41,861 nt of DNA from Campylobacteraceae bacterium (GTDB taxonomy: Bacteria; Campylobacterota; Campylobacteria; Campylobacterales; Campylobacteraceae). Positions 27,027 through 35,918 of this stretch are shown piece after piece. Both the position numbers and the translations under genes were made by a program. The DNA lies in contig JAIROK010000133.1 of assembly GCA_031257555.1 (NCBI GenBank), forward strand, positions 1 to 41,861, given 5' to 3'. Numbering within the stretch: position 1 is the first letter of the stretch; each line of letters begins with the position of its first letter. The notes beneath the pieces were generated by a model that was not told the origin of the DNA, searched no databases, and saw only the letters and a list, made by a program, of their open reading frames with translations.

Positions 27027-27746
27027 TTGGATATCGATAATAGACAAGTTAAAATCGTAAAAATGTTTGATGATATAGCTCCTACATATGACAAAGCAAA
27101 TAGAGTTTTGAGTATGGGTATAGATATATCTTGGCGCAAAAAAGCATGCGATATCGCTTTTGACAAACTTGGTCAACGAGAGATAAGTATGATAGTAGAT
27201 GTTGCTTGTGGCACAGGCGATATGATGGGATTTTGGCAAAAACGTTCATCTAAAAAAAATATCAAAATCAATAAAATTTTAGGTGTTGACCCATCAGCTC
27301 ACATGCTAAACGCTGCTAAGAAGAAATTTGTTAATTTTGTTTTTATCAAAGCAGGCGCTGATGATATTCCGCTTTTAAATGAGTGTGCAGACATAATCAG
27401 CATAAGTTACGGCATACGAAATGTATTAAAACGTAAAGAGGCTTTCAAAGAATTTGCCAGAATTGTAAAAAAGGGCGGTCTTGTAGTTATTTTAGAATTT
27501 ACCAAAGATGATAAAAATGGATTTTTACATAAAATAAAACAGTTTTATTTAAATAAAGTTTTACCTTTTATCGGAGGAATTATCTCAAAAAATTATGAAG
27601 CCTATAAATATTTGCCCTCATCAATAGATGGATTTTTAACCTCATCTATGCTGCAAAAAGAGCTTTTGGAAGCAGGATTTGAACCTTGTTATGCTAAAAG
27701 CTTTTCAATGGACATCTCTACTCTAATAATCGCTAAAAAATGCTAA
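27027..27746 (+). CDS. menG: Demethylmenaquinone methyltransferase (MenG/UbiE)
   Basis: This SAM-dependent methyltransferase of about 239 aa makes the last step to menaquinone. It shows the UbiE/MenG signatures YDKANRVLSMGID.SWR near the N-terminus, the SAM-binding VDVACGTGDM (about 58), ISYGIRNV and the C-terminal YLPSSIDGF motif. The start TTG at 27027 is chosen because AAAGGA (27015-27020) lies six bases before it; an upstream TTG at 27000 has no site. It overlaps xseA by 7 bases. A futalosine-pathway gene (mqnC) further on supports menaquinone rather than ubiquinone as product. Confidence 0.93.
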   Translation: MDIDNRQVKIVKMFDDIAPTYDKANRVLSMGIDISWRKKACDIAFDKLGQREISMIVDVACGTGDMMGFWQKRSSKKNIKINKILGVDPSAHMLNAAKKKFVNFVFIKAGADDIPLLNECADIISISYGIRNVLKRKEAFKEFARIVKKGGLVVILEFTKDDKNGFLHKIKQFYLNKVLPFIGGIISKNYEAYKYLPSSIDGFLTSSMLQKELLEAGFEPCYAKSFSMDISTLIIAKKC

Positions 27747-28987
27747 AACCTCAAAGTGTAGCCGAGCTAAATCGTCAGGTGCAAGCTCTTTTGGAGAGTA
27801 CCTTTTTGCATGTAAAAGTGCAGGGCGAGGTTTCACGTCCCACTTATCATGCGGCAGGACATATATACTTTACGTTAAAAGATGCCGAATCATCAATTTC
27901 TTGTGTCATGTTTAAAGGCAACACCAAAGGGTTAAAATTTCAACTTGAAGATGGAATGAGTATAGTTATAAACGGAAGTATTAGTGTTTATGCTCCAAGA
28001 GGCTCTTATCAAATAAATTGTGTTTATATAGAGCCATCGGGCGAAGGCGCTTTGGCAAAAGCTTATGAGCAGTTAAAAACAAAGCTTGAACAAAAAGGTT
28101 ATTTTGAAAATAAAAAAAAGCTGCCAAAATTTCCTTCACGTATTGGTGTTGTAACTTCACAAACCGGCGCTGCGTGGCATGACATGCTGCAAGTTGCAAA
28201 TAAAAGATGGCCTATAGCAAAATTGATATTGGTACCAGCTTTAGTGCAAGGTGAGGGTGCGGCAAAATCTATAGCATTGTCTATTGCAAAAGCCGACTTG
28301 CTTGATTGTGACATTATAGTAGTAGGGCGCGGCGGCGGAAGTATAGAGGATTTGTGGGCGTTTAATGAAGAGATTGTAGCGCAAGCTATATTTGATGCCA
28401 AAACTCCAATAGTTTCAGCTGTGGGGCATGAGATAGATTATGTCATCAGCGATTTTACGGCAGACTTGAGAGCGCCTACCCCATCGGCTGCTATGGAGCT
28501 TATATTGCCCGAGCAAAATGAACTTAGGCAGACAATCGATTTTCAAATCACACGATTCGAAAGCGTGGCAAAAAGGATACTTTCGCAAAAAACGGAATAT
28601 TTAAATTATTTGCAGGAGATTTACAAAAAAAACTCATTTGAAAGCAGATTTAAGATTAGAACAGTTCATCTTGAAATTACCCAAAATTCCTTTAAAAATG
28701 CCATTCAAAACAAACTTTTGCAAAAAACTCAAATTTCAAAAGAGATATTTGCCGTGTTTGATACAAAAGTCTCTGCTGTGATAAATCTAAAAGAAAATCT
28801 TTTGAGGAGTTTTCAAAATACATATGCATTAAAAGAACCTTCCAAAGAAAGCAAGGAAGGATTTGCACAAGTGGTTAAAAATTCCAAAAAGACAGCTTTG
28901 GAAGAGATAAATGAGGGTGATGATTTTGAGCTGCAGACTCCAAAGATTAAGATAGGCGTTAAAGCGTTAAAAAAGATAAAACTCTAA
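27740..28987 (+). CDS. xseA: Exodeoxyribonuclease VII large subunit
   Basis: This 415-aa protein has the N-terminal OB-fold (about 1-100: LNRQVQALLESTFLHVKVQGEVS ... GHIYFTLKD), the catalytic domain with GVVTSQTGAAWHDM (about 137) and GRGGGSIEDLWAFNEE (about 196), AVGHEIDY and DLRAPTPSAA, then a coiled-coil C-terminal region. With XseB it cuts single-stranded DNA. The small subunit gene is not in the window. It overlaps menG. Confidence 0.96.
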   Translation: MLKPQSVAELNRQVQALLESTFLHVKVQGEVSRPTYHAAGHIYFTLKDAESSISCVMFKGNTKGLKFQLEDGMSIVINGSISVYAPRGSYQINCVYIEPSGEGALAKAYEQLKTKLEQKGYFENKKKLPKFPSRIGVVTSQTGAAWHDMLQVANKRWPIAKLILVPALVQGEGAAKSIALSIAKADLLDCDIIVVGRGGGSIEDLWAFNEEIVAQAIFDAKTPIVSAVGHEIDYVISDFTADLRAPTPSAAMELILPEQNELRQTIDFQITRFESVAKRILSQKTEYLNYLQEIYKKNSFESRFKIRTVHLEITQNSFKNAIQNKLLQKTQISKEIFAVFDTKVSAVINLKENLLRSFQNTYALKEPSKESKEGFAQVVKNSKKTALEEINEGDDFELQTPKIKIGVKALKKIKL

Positions 28988-29015
28988 ATACTTTTTCGCT
29001 TTTCATTGCATGTAT

Positions 29016-30206
29016 TTACATATAGGTTTTTCTAACCCACATATAGTATACTCCTGCTATTAAAAGTATTACTCCTAACATCAATGTTATACACCAAAGC
29101 GTCAAACCGTATCTATACAAAAACCCTATCAAAAATGATGTAAAAGCGCTTATGCCCATAATACACATATCGTTATAAGCTATAATTCTGCCATAATAGG
29201 CTTTATCTGTGGATTGCTGCAGCAATGTATATGTGTAAGACCAAATAGATGAGGAGAAAAAACCTGTAAGCAAAATACCTATCAGAGAAAGATAAAAATT
29301 AGACTGCAAAATACCCCAAATGATTATTCCTGCTCCTTGAGCAAAAAATATCAAATGAAAAGTTTTTATGTTTATATATTTACTCAAAACAGCGCTTCCT
29401 ACAGTTAAAGACAAGGCTCGTAAAGAGTTTATGGAGCCTATTACAATCGGCGGAGCTAAAAAAGCATAATATATTTTATCCGCAAGAAGCGCTACTAAAG
29501 CATCATATGCGGTAAATCCCATGATGGCATGCAAAAATATTATATGCATGATTTTTGGATTTTTCTTAAGATATAAAAAACCATCTTTTAGCATAAAAAG
29601 AGTATCTTGTCTCTTTTCTTGAGATATAGATGGTATTTTTATGCCGATTATAAGTAAAAAACCTGCACAATAAAGCAAAGCATCTGTTATAAAAGCGCTT
29701 GTTACACCGAACATGTAAACATAAAATCCGGCTATTCCCATACCTGCTGTGTATGAGATAGACCAGATGATGGAGTGAATCTCATTTGCCAACTTCAAAT
29801 CATTTGGTTTTAGTATTTTTGGCAGTAAACTCATTTCTGTCTGAAAATATGCACTTCCTACTCCCATTCTTACAAATACCAATGCAAGAAGCAGCCAAAT
29901 AAGCTCAAGAGAATCTATCATTAAAAGCATGCAAACTGTAACTATTTCGATGGTAATCAGTGTAATCATCAAAGGTTTTGTCGGAAGCTTATCTATTAAA
30001 ACACCAGTAAATGGCGCTAAAATCATAGATGGTATAAATGTAAAAACTGCTGCAGCCGATATCGTCCAAATCGGTGCATGTAGCTCTATCAAAAGCGAAT
30101 ATATAGCCATATGTGAAAACCAAGCCCCAAAATAACATATAAGCTGTATGGTAGAAAGACGTAAAAGAGTTTTATTGCTTATTAAAAGTTTTAAATATAT
30201 TTTCAT
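29016..30206 (-). CDS. MFS transporter
   Basis: This 396-aa membrane protein has 12 likely helices and the MFS pattern, with the loop motif TGVLIDKLPTKP between helices 2 and 3 (the motif A position) and a matching second half. It resembles the MFS_3 subgroup that includes the enterobactin exporter EntS and many drug exporters; substrate unknown. The end of xseA converges on its 3' end, 28 bases apart. It lies 47 bases downstream of the SGNH hydrolase gene on the same strand and may share its transcript. Confidence 0.85.
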   Translation of the reverse strand: MKIYLKLLISNKTLLRLSTIQLICYFGAWFSHMAIYSLLIELHAPIWTISAAAVFTFIPSMILAPFTGVLIDKLPTKPLMITLITIEIVTVCMLLMIDSLELIWLLLALVFVRMGVGSAYFQTEMSLLPKILKPNDLKLANEIHSIIWSISYTAGMGIAGFYVYMFGVTSAFITDALLYCAGFLLIIGIKIPSISQEKRQDTLFMLKDGFLYLKKNPKIMHIIFLHAIMGFTAYDALVALLADKIYYAFLAPPIVIGSINSLRALSLTVGSAVLSKYINIKTFHLIFFAQGAGIIIWGILQSNFYLSLIGILLTGFFSSSIWSYTYTLLQQSTDKAYYGRIIAYNDMCIMGISAFTSFLIGFLYRYGLTLWCITLMLGVILLIAGVYYMWVRKTYM

Positions 30207-30253
30207 GTTATACCTTTTGGATTTGATTGTATCTAAAAAGAGCGAATCTAATT

Positions 30254-30871
30254 TTAATGAATAAGATTAAAATTTTTCCTTAGCATCTTTTTCATATTTT
30301 GCGCTAAAACCAGATAACCATCTTTATTTGGGTGTATTTGATCTGATTTTAAAGATGAGGTTTTCAGGATTGTTTTTAACGTTTCATCATCATATATCAA
30401 GTCATATTGATTTGCCAATTCATCGTAAAATGAAGCTGTATCTATGATGCCAAAACCTTTTAGTATTGGTACTCCGACAAGCACCACCTTAGCACCGTTT
30501 TCATGGATTAGCTCTATCATTTTTGCCAAATTTTGTTTTGTGATTTGTAAATCCTGCTTTCGCAATATGTCATTTCCGCCGTGACACAGGATAACTATTG
30601 ATGGTTTGTATTCGGCTAAAACGTCAGGAAGCCTTGATAACCCAAGGCTGCTTATTTCTCCGGAAATACCGCTGTTTATAACTTTCATATTGAGTAATTT
30701 TGAAAGCTGCGAGGGATAACTTTCATCTTCTTTTGCGCCATAACCTTGAGTTATGCTGTCTCCAAATGCCAAAATAATGACGTCTTGGTTGATATCTTGT
30801 TTATTATTGTTTCTCATGGCAAATAATATCAATAAAATAACGGCGCAAAAAACAAACAGCAACTTTTTCAT
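30254..30871 (-). CDS. SGNH/GDSL hydrolase (TesA-like esterase)
   Basis: This 205-aa protein has an N-terminal signal or membrane helix (about 4-19) and all four SGNH blocks: FGDSITQGYG (Ser 39), the block II Gly in INSGISGE, GGND (Asn 100) and SDQIHPN (Asp 177, His 180). It resembles TesA, the periplasmic thioesterase/lysophospholipase/arylesterase. Cells use such enzymes on acyl esters; the natural substrate is not readable. It follows a 29-aa ORF by only three bases. Confidence 0.9.
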   Translation of the reverse strand: MKKLLFVFCAVILLILFAMRNNNKQDINQDVIILAFGDSITQGYGAKEDESYPSQLSKLLNMKVINSGISGEISSLGLSRLPDVLAEYKPSIVILCHGGNDILRKQDLQITKQNLAKMIELIHENGAKVVLVGVPILKGFGIIDTASFYDELANQYDLIYDDETLKTILKTSSLKSDQIHPNKDGYLVLAQNMKKMLRKNFNLIH

Positions 30872-30874
30872 TTT

Positions 30875-30964
30875 TTATGTAAATATTTTTGAGAGAACTA
30901 ACTCAAACATGAGAATTATCAGACTAAAAGCAAGGACAATGCCGGTAATTTTTAAAGTCCTCAT
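30875..30964 (-). CDS. 29-aa predicted membrane microprotein
   Basis: On the minus strand, ATG at 30964 opens a 29-codon frame, ending at TAA three bases before the SGNH hydrolase gene. The sequence is a positively charged N-terminus (MRTLK), one hydrophobic stretch (ITGIVLAFSLIILMFELVL) and a short SKIFT tail, so a single membrane span is expected. A perfect AAAGGAG (30969-30975) lies four bases before the ATG, and TATAAT lies at 30988-30993, giving a leader of about 17 bases. The promoter and ribosome site are more convincing than those of the hydrolase gene itself. I know no family for it. It could be a real membrane peptide or a short leader whose translation couples to the hydrolase. Confidence 0.6.
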   Translation of the reverse strand: MRTLKITGIVLAFSLIILMFELVLSKIFT

Positions 30965-30987
30965 AAAACTCCTTTCATTTTTTTGTT

Positions 30988-30993
30988 ATTATA
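30988..30993 (-). promoter_or_regulatory. -10 element for the microprotein-hydrolase unit
   Basis: TATAAT on the minus strand, 24 bases before the microprotein ATG. It is divergent from the mqnC -10 at 31037-31042, so the two share one short regulatory gap. Confidence 0.5.
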
Positions 30994-31036
30994 TACTTTA
31001 TATGCTCATTTTTACAATCTAAAAGAATTTTAAAGG

Positions 31037-31042
31037 TATAAT
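31037..31042 (+). promoter_or_regulatory. -10 element upstream of mqnC
   Basis: TATAAT, 37 bases before the mqnC ATG, preceded by a T/A-rich region. Confidence 0.45.
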
Positions 31043-31078
31043 CTGATTTTTAAAAAAATAAAATGCGAAAGAAATATC

Positions 31079-32128
31079 ATGAAAAGAGTTTCAAGGCAAG
31101 AGGCGCTTAGGCTTATCAAAGAGGCTTCTTTAGATGAACTTGGGTATTTAGCAACAAAGCGAAAACACGAATTGCATCCTGATAAAATTACAACTTTTGT
31201 CGTGGATAGAAATATAAATTATACAAATATATGTTGGGTGAATTGTAAGTTTTGCGCATTTTATCGCCATAAAAAAGATGAAGATTCTTATGTGCTTAGT
31301 TTTGAAGAGATAGGTAAAAAAATAGAAGAGTTGGTAGCGATAGGCGGCACACAAATACTTTTTCAAGGCGGTGTTCATCCAAATTTGAAATTAGAGTGGT
31401 ATGAAGATTTGGTAGAGTGGATAGCCGTACATTATCCCAATGTGACAATTCACGGATTTTCAGCTATAGAGATAGATTATATAGCAAAGGTTTCTAATGT
31501 AAGCACAGAAGAGGTTCTAAGACGTTTACATGCAAAGGGTTTGTATTCGATTCCAGGGGCTGGAGCGGAAATTTTAAGTGATAGGGTAAGAGATGTGATA
31601 GCTCCCAACAAAATAGATGTTTCAAAATGGATTAAAGTTCATGAAAACGCTCATAAAATCGGTATGAAATCAACTGCTACTATGATGTTTGGCACTGTTG
31701 AAAGAAATGAAGATATCATAGAGCATTGGGAGCACATACGTTCTTTACAAGATAGAACAGGGGGTTTTAGAGCTTTTATCATGTGGAGTTTTCAGTCTGA
31801 AAATACAGAACTAAAAGCGCAGTTTCCAAATATCAAAAAGCAGTCTGCCAATAGATATTTGCGCCTTTTGGCAGTATCGCGTCTTTTTTTAGATAACTTT
31901 CAAAATATTCAAAGCTCTTGGGTAACACAAGGAAGTCACATAGGACAGCTCTCTTTGATGTTTGGAGCAAATGATTTGGGGAGTACAATGATGGAAGAAA
32001 ATGTTGTAGCGGCAGCCGGTGTTACAAATCGCATGAATCAAGACGAGATGATAACTTTGATTAAGGATATCGGAGAGATACCTGCCAAAAGAGACACAGC
32101 ATATAATATTTTAGAGGTGTATGCATGA
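31079..32128 (+). CDS. mqnC: Cyclic dehypoxanthinyl futalosine synthase (MqnC)
   Basis: This 349-aa radical-SAM enzyme cyclises dehypoxanthine futalosine, a step in the futalosine route to menaquinone. The iron-sulfur cluster Cys residues are C52, C56 and C59 (CWVNCKFC, followed by AFYR). ILFQGGVHPNLKLEWYED, SIPGAGAEIL and TATMMFGTVE match MqnC more than its relative MqnE. The last residues overlap the next gene by 4 bases. Its neighbour order (mqnC then an M16 protein) is also found in Helicobacter. It works with MenG, about 4 kb upstream, in the same pathway. Confidence 0.93.
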   Translation: MKRVSRQEALRLIKEASLDELGYLATKRKHELHPDKITTFVVDRNINYTNICWVNCKFCAFYRHKKDEDSYVLSFEEIGKKIEELVAIGGTQILFQGGVHPNLKLEWYEDLVEWIAVHYPNVTIHGFSAIEIDYIAKVSNVSTEEVLRRLHAKGLYSIPGAGAEILSDRVRDVIAPNKIDVSKWIKVHENAHKIGMKSTATMMFGTVERNEDIIEHWEHIRSLQDRTGGFRAFIMWSFQSENTELKAQFPNIKKQSANRYLRLLAVSRLFLDNFQNIQSSWVTQGSHIGQLSLMFGANDLGSTMMEENVVAAAGVTNRMNQDEMITLIKDIGEIPAKRDTAYNILEVYA

Positions 32129-33432
32129 TAAGATTGATATTTTGTTTATTGTTATTACAAGGAGTTTTAATGAGTCAAGAGGTGAAAACGGTTAATATCA
32201 AAGGCATTGATGTGCCGATAATTTTTGAGGAAGATAAAAATCTGCCCATAGTATCTATGCAGCTTGTCTTTTTAAGTTCTGGGAGCATTGAAAATAAAGA
32301 GATGGCAGGACTTGCTTCATTTGCTTCAAAAGTGTTGAGTGAGGGGTATTTGGGGATTAGTTTGGCTGATTTTGCAAAAGCTTTAGAAGAGAGAGCTATA
32401 AATTTTAATGTCAACTCAGGAACTGAAACTTTGGTTTTTTCACTCTCATCTTTGAAAGAAGAGTTTGAATTTGGTGCAGGTATGGTCGAGAAAGTGTTAA
32501 AAAATCCGAACATATCAAAAGATGTTTTTGATAAGATTTATACGCAAACATTAGGGTCTATTTTAGATGCACAAAGCGATTTTGACTACGTAGCAAACGT
32601 CCGTCTTCGCAGTTTGATGTATGAAAACAGCACCTTCGCTCTTCCTGGGTCTGGTACTAAAGAGAGCATAGCAAAAATTGACATTAAAAAAGTTGAGAGT
32701 TTTATAAAAAGTCACCTTGATATTGCAAATCTCATCGTAGTTGCAGGGGGAGATATAAGTGAAGAGCAGGTAAAAAAAATACTCAAGAAGCTTTTATCAT
32801 CTCTTGAAGTCGGCAAAAAAAGAGAACTTCCGTTTTTTAATGTTTCTACTTCACAAAAGAGCGAAACCCAAATCAAACAAAGCGAACAAGCATACGTATA
32901 TTTTGCTGCGCCGTTTTATCTAAAGACAGATGATAAGGATATTTATAAGGCAAAAGTTGCCGGTTTTATATTGGGAGAGAGTGGCTTTGGCAGCAGACTT
33001 ATGGAAGAGATAAGAGTAAAAAGAGGGCTAGCATATTCGGCATATTCAAGATTTTCTACTGAAAAGTCAAGCAGCAGCTTTAGCGGATATTTGCAGACAA
33101 AAAATGAAAGCAAAGATGAGGCGATAAAGATAGTAAGGGAAATCATAAATGATTTTGTAAAAAATGGCGCTAAGGAAAGCGAGCTTGAGCAGGCAAAGAA
33201 ATTTTTACTTGGCTCCGAACCTTTGAGGATAGAGACACTTTCACAAAGATTATCGCGCTCTTTTAATGAGTATTATAAAGGCTTGGGACTTGGGTATTCT
33301 AAAAATGAGTTAAAAAAGATTGAGAGTTTAACTCTTAAAGAGTTAAATGAGTTTATTTTTGCACATCCTGAAATAAATGAGCTTATATTTTCAATAGTTA
33401 CAAATGATAATTCCAAAAAATCCAAAAGATAA
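32125..33432 (+). CDS. M16-family protein without the HxxEH zinc site
   Basis: This 435-aa protein has a signal peptide (about 1-17) and two M16-type halves (about 20-230 and 235-435), with EEIRVKRGLAYSAYS in the second as in the M16 C-terminal domain. At the spot where active M16 peptidases have HxxEH (GLAHFLEHML), this protein reads GLASFASKVL: residues 65, 68 and 69 are Ser, Ser and Lys. It therefore cannot bind zinc in the normal way and is probably a non-catalytic subunit or chaperone-like partner, as in the paired M16B proteins. No catalytic partner is seen next to it. It overlaps mqnC by 4 bases and recG by 29. Confidence 0.85.
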   Translation: MIRLIFCLLLLQGVLMSQEVKTVNIKGIDVPIIFEEDKNLPIVSMQLVFLSSGSIENKEMAGLASFASKVLSEGYLGISLADFAKALEERAINFNVNSGTETLVFSLSSLKEEFEFGAGMVEKVLKNPNISKDVFDKIYTQTLGSILDAQSDFDYVANVRLRSLMYENSTFALPGSGTKESIAKIDIKKVESFIKSHLDIANLIVVAGGDISEEQVKKILKKLLSSLEVGKKRELPFFNVSTSQKSETQIKQSEQAYVYFAAPFYLKTDDKDIYKAKVAGFILGESGFGSRLMEEIRVKRGLAYSAYSRFSTEKSSSSFSGYLQTKNESKDEAIKIVREIINDFVKNGAKESELEQAKKFLLGSEPLRIETLSQRLSRSFNEYYKGLGLGYSKNELKKIESLTLKELNEFIFAHPEINELIFSIVTNDNSKKSKR

Positions 33433-35191
33433 GATAAACTTTCAAAAACTAAACGTCAACTCTTATATAGAGTTGGCGTTCATAGCTCCTGTGCGCTATG
33501 AAAATCTTAATCTTTGCAAATTTCCAAAACCAAATGAGTTAAATGTTGTTGAGATTTATATACAAAAAGCAGAAAAAAATGCCAAATTTTTTAAACTTTA
33601 TGTTAAAGCTTGGGGTAAGGATATGGAGGTTATCATATTTAATCCCACAAACTTTCACTTTTCAAATTTCAAAGCGCAAAGTAAGCTTTTTGTACAAGTA
33701 AGGGTCGAACATACATTTGGCAAACTCCGACTTTTACAGCCAAAAATCATACACGAAGTTGGCAAAATAATACCTGTTTATAAAACTGTTGTTGCACAAA
33801 AGAGTGTGATGGGTTTGATGAGTGAGTATTTGAGTGTAAAAAATTTGGAAGATGAAGGATTGCCTACAATATACGCAAAAAACTTGCATGATTTACACAA
33901 TCCTTTGCAGGCAAATTATGATGACGCTTTAAAAAATACTCTGAAAGCTTTGAAATTTGCAGAGATTTATATATTTTTGAAACGGCTTAATTCTAAAAAA
34001 CAGCATTTTAAAGCTTCTGCTCTTTTAAAAGGAGATGAACAGGATTTTGTAAAAAATCTGCCGTTTTCTTTGACAAGCGAACAAAAAAAAGCGATAACTG
34101 ATATAAAAAGTGATTTGTTAAAACAAGTAGCTGCAAGACGCGTGATAATGGGAGATGTTGGAAGCGGTAAAACAGTAGTAATATTTGCTGCTGTTATGAT
34201 GGCATTTCCAAAACGCGCAGTACTTATGGCTCCTACGACTATTTTGGCAAAGCAGATTTTCAATGAAGCCAAGAGATTGCTGCCATCATATGTGAGAAGT
34301 GTTTTGGTTACAAGCGGTGATAAAGACGTTGATTTGGAAAATGCTGATTTTATCATAGGAACGCATGTCTTGCTTTATAGAAAATTACCCAAATGTGATT
34401 TGGTGATGATCGATGAACAGCATAGATTTGGCACAGCACAGCGCGATGCTATACATAAACTGGTGAGTGAAAGCAAAGAACATCCGCATTTTTTGCAATT
34501 TAGCGCAACTCCGATACCGCGCACGATGAGCCTCATTCACTCTTCGCTTGTAAATTACTCTTTTATAAAACAGACACCATACAAAAAAGATATAGATACT
34601 TATATCATAGGCAAAAGTGATTTTGGCAAAATGTTATGGCATGTCGAAAATGAGATGAAAGAGGGTAGGCAGACTATAGTTATATATCCTTTAGTGGAGG
34701 AGAGTGAAGCTTATAACTACCAATCCATAGACGAGGGAAGAGCATTTTGGGAGAAAAGATACGAGAATGTGTATATAACGCACGGGAAAGATAAAAACAA
34801 AGAGGCGGTACTGGAAGAGTTCAATCAAAAAGGGGCGATTTTGCTGGCTACTACAGTTGTTGAGGTTGGAATATCATTGCCTAAACTCTCTACTATTGTT
34901 ATCGTAGGAGCAGAATATTTAGGATTAGCAACACTCCATCAGCTGCGCGGCAGAGTCAGTAGAAACGGCTTAAAAGGTTACTGTTATCTTTATACCAATA
35001 CATTAAAAAATGAGAGACTTTTAGAGTTTGCAAATACAAAAAATGGTTTTGATATAGCTGAGCTTGATTTGAAATACAGACAAAGCGGAGATTTGCTTGA
35101 TGGTATTTCGCAACACGGCGCACAATTTAAATGGTTTAGTCTCAAAGATGATAAAGCTATCGTATTGGAAGCACAAAAATTAATAATGTGA
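33404..35191 (+). CDS. recG: ATP-dependent DNA helicase RecG
   Basis: This 595-aa helicase remodels stalled forks and branched DNA. Visible parts: the N-terminal wedge/OB region (about 20-130), helicase motif I GDVGSGKT (about 250), motif II DEQH in MIDEQHRFG (about 336), the SATPIPRT motif III, and the C-terminal TTVVEVGISLP and QLRGRVSR motifs of the second RecA-like domain. At 595 aa it is shorter than E. coli RecG (693 aa), which is usual for Campylobacterota. It starts inside the M16 gene. It is the last core gene before the polysaccharide cluster. Confidence 0.95.
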   Translation: MIIPKNPKDKINFQKLNVNSYIELAFIAPVRYENLNLCKFPKPNELNVVEIYIQKAEKNAKFFKLYVKAWGKDMEVIIFNPTNFHFSNFKAQSKLFVQVRVEHTFGKLRLLQPKIIHEVGKIIPVYKTVVAQKSVMGLMSEYLSVKNLEDEGLPTIYAKNLHDLHNPLQANYDDALKNTLKALKFAEIYIFLKRLNSKKQHFKASALLKGDEQDFVKNLPFSLTSEQKKAITDIKSDLLKQVAARRVIMGDVGSGKTVVIFAAVMMAFPKRAVLMAPTTILAKQIFNEAKRLLPSYVRSVLVTSGDKDVDLENADFIIGTHVLLYRKLPKCDLVMIDEQHRFGTAQRDAIHKLVSESKEHPHFLQFSATPIPRTMSLIHSSLVNYSFIKQTPYKKDIDTYIIGKSDFGKMLWHVENEMKEGRQTIVIYPLVEESEAYNYQSIDEGRAFWEKRYENVYITHGKDKNKEAVLEEFNQKGAILLATTVVEVGISLPKLSTIVIVGAEYLGLATLHQLRGRVSRNGLKGYCYLYTNTLKNERLLEFANTKNGFDIAELDLKYRQSGDLLDGISQHGAQFKWFSLKDDKAIVLEAQKLIM

Positions 35192-35480
35192 TTTGAAAAA
35201 TCATAGTACAGTTAAATTCATATATTATTACTTTTATTCTGTTTTTTTGTGGTTATTATTTCCCCTTCACCACCCAAACCCAACAAAAAAGCTTGATATG
35301 TATATTTTTTAATACAATTGACGATTATCGCAATACTTTAATATTTACTTCTTTAACACTTTAAATGTTTATATTTTATGACTATATTAAAAAATATAAA
35401 ATTAATCAAAAATTAATATATATATATACTTACTTGCTGTTTTTAACGCAACTTAAATAAATATCTATAAAGAATACAAA
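35192..35480. other. Very AT-rich boundary between recG and the polysaccharide cluster
   Basis: No gene is seen in these 289 bases. There is a short C-rich stretch (about 35261-35285, CCCCTTCACCACCCAAACCC) and a run of TA dinucleotides at about 35416-35428. No direct repeat or attachment site is evident. It may mark where the variable cluster was inserted. Confidence 0.4.
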
Positions 35481-35832
35481 TTGAGTAAAATTATAAAATT
35501 TTTTAAACATCTCATAATTTTTTTTAGAATAGATCGTTTTAAAAATGCCGGATTTAAAACCAAACATATCTCTTTTGTAAAAATAGGCAGACCAAATCTA
35601 TTTAATGTATTTACAAGATCGGTAGTCAAATGGAATAAAAGAGTGGATGGCTACAAAGTGCTTTATTTGCCAACGTGGGAAGGGGTTGTCAATGCAAATG
35701 ATTACTCCTGAGATATTTTTTGAATCATCGAAAAATATGGGATTTGATATTAACAATACATATTTTATTTTAATTAGTGATCATAAAATCGGTAATATTT
35801 ATACAGATCATTTATCAACATCTGTAAATTAG
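35481..35832 (+). pseudogene. Frameshifted fragment of a polysaccharide transferase, CDP-glycerol glycerophosphotransferase-like
   Basis: Two overlapping plus frames give one interrupted protein. The first (35481-35711, TTG start) reads KTKHISFVKIGRPNLF then YKVLYLPTWEGVVNANDYS and stops at TGA. The second frame continues with EIFFESSKNMGFDINNTYFILISDH to a stop at 35830-35832. LYLPTWEG followed by NDYS resembles the core of CDP-glycerol glycerophosphotransferase-like or capsule-type transferases, where GYPxxD then LYAPTWxG is usual. The N-terminal and C-terminal domains are missing. I infer a remnant left by recombination in a variable locus; the family assignment is moderate. Confidence 0.5.
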
Positions 35833-35918
35833 GTATTAGGCAAAGACAATGCTGTAAGCGAAAATATGACTTGTTTGATTTTGAATAAAACAAGTAGCTT
35901 ATAAAAAAATGGTCGTAA

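Noticed and set aside
30753-31022. An 89-codon plus-strand ORF opposite the hydrolase start
   Set aside because: It runs antisense to the SGNH hydrolase and to the better-supported 29-aa ORF, and has no ribosome site.
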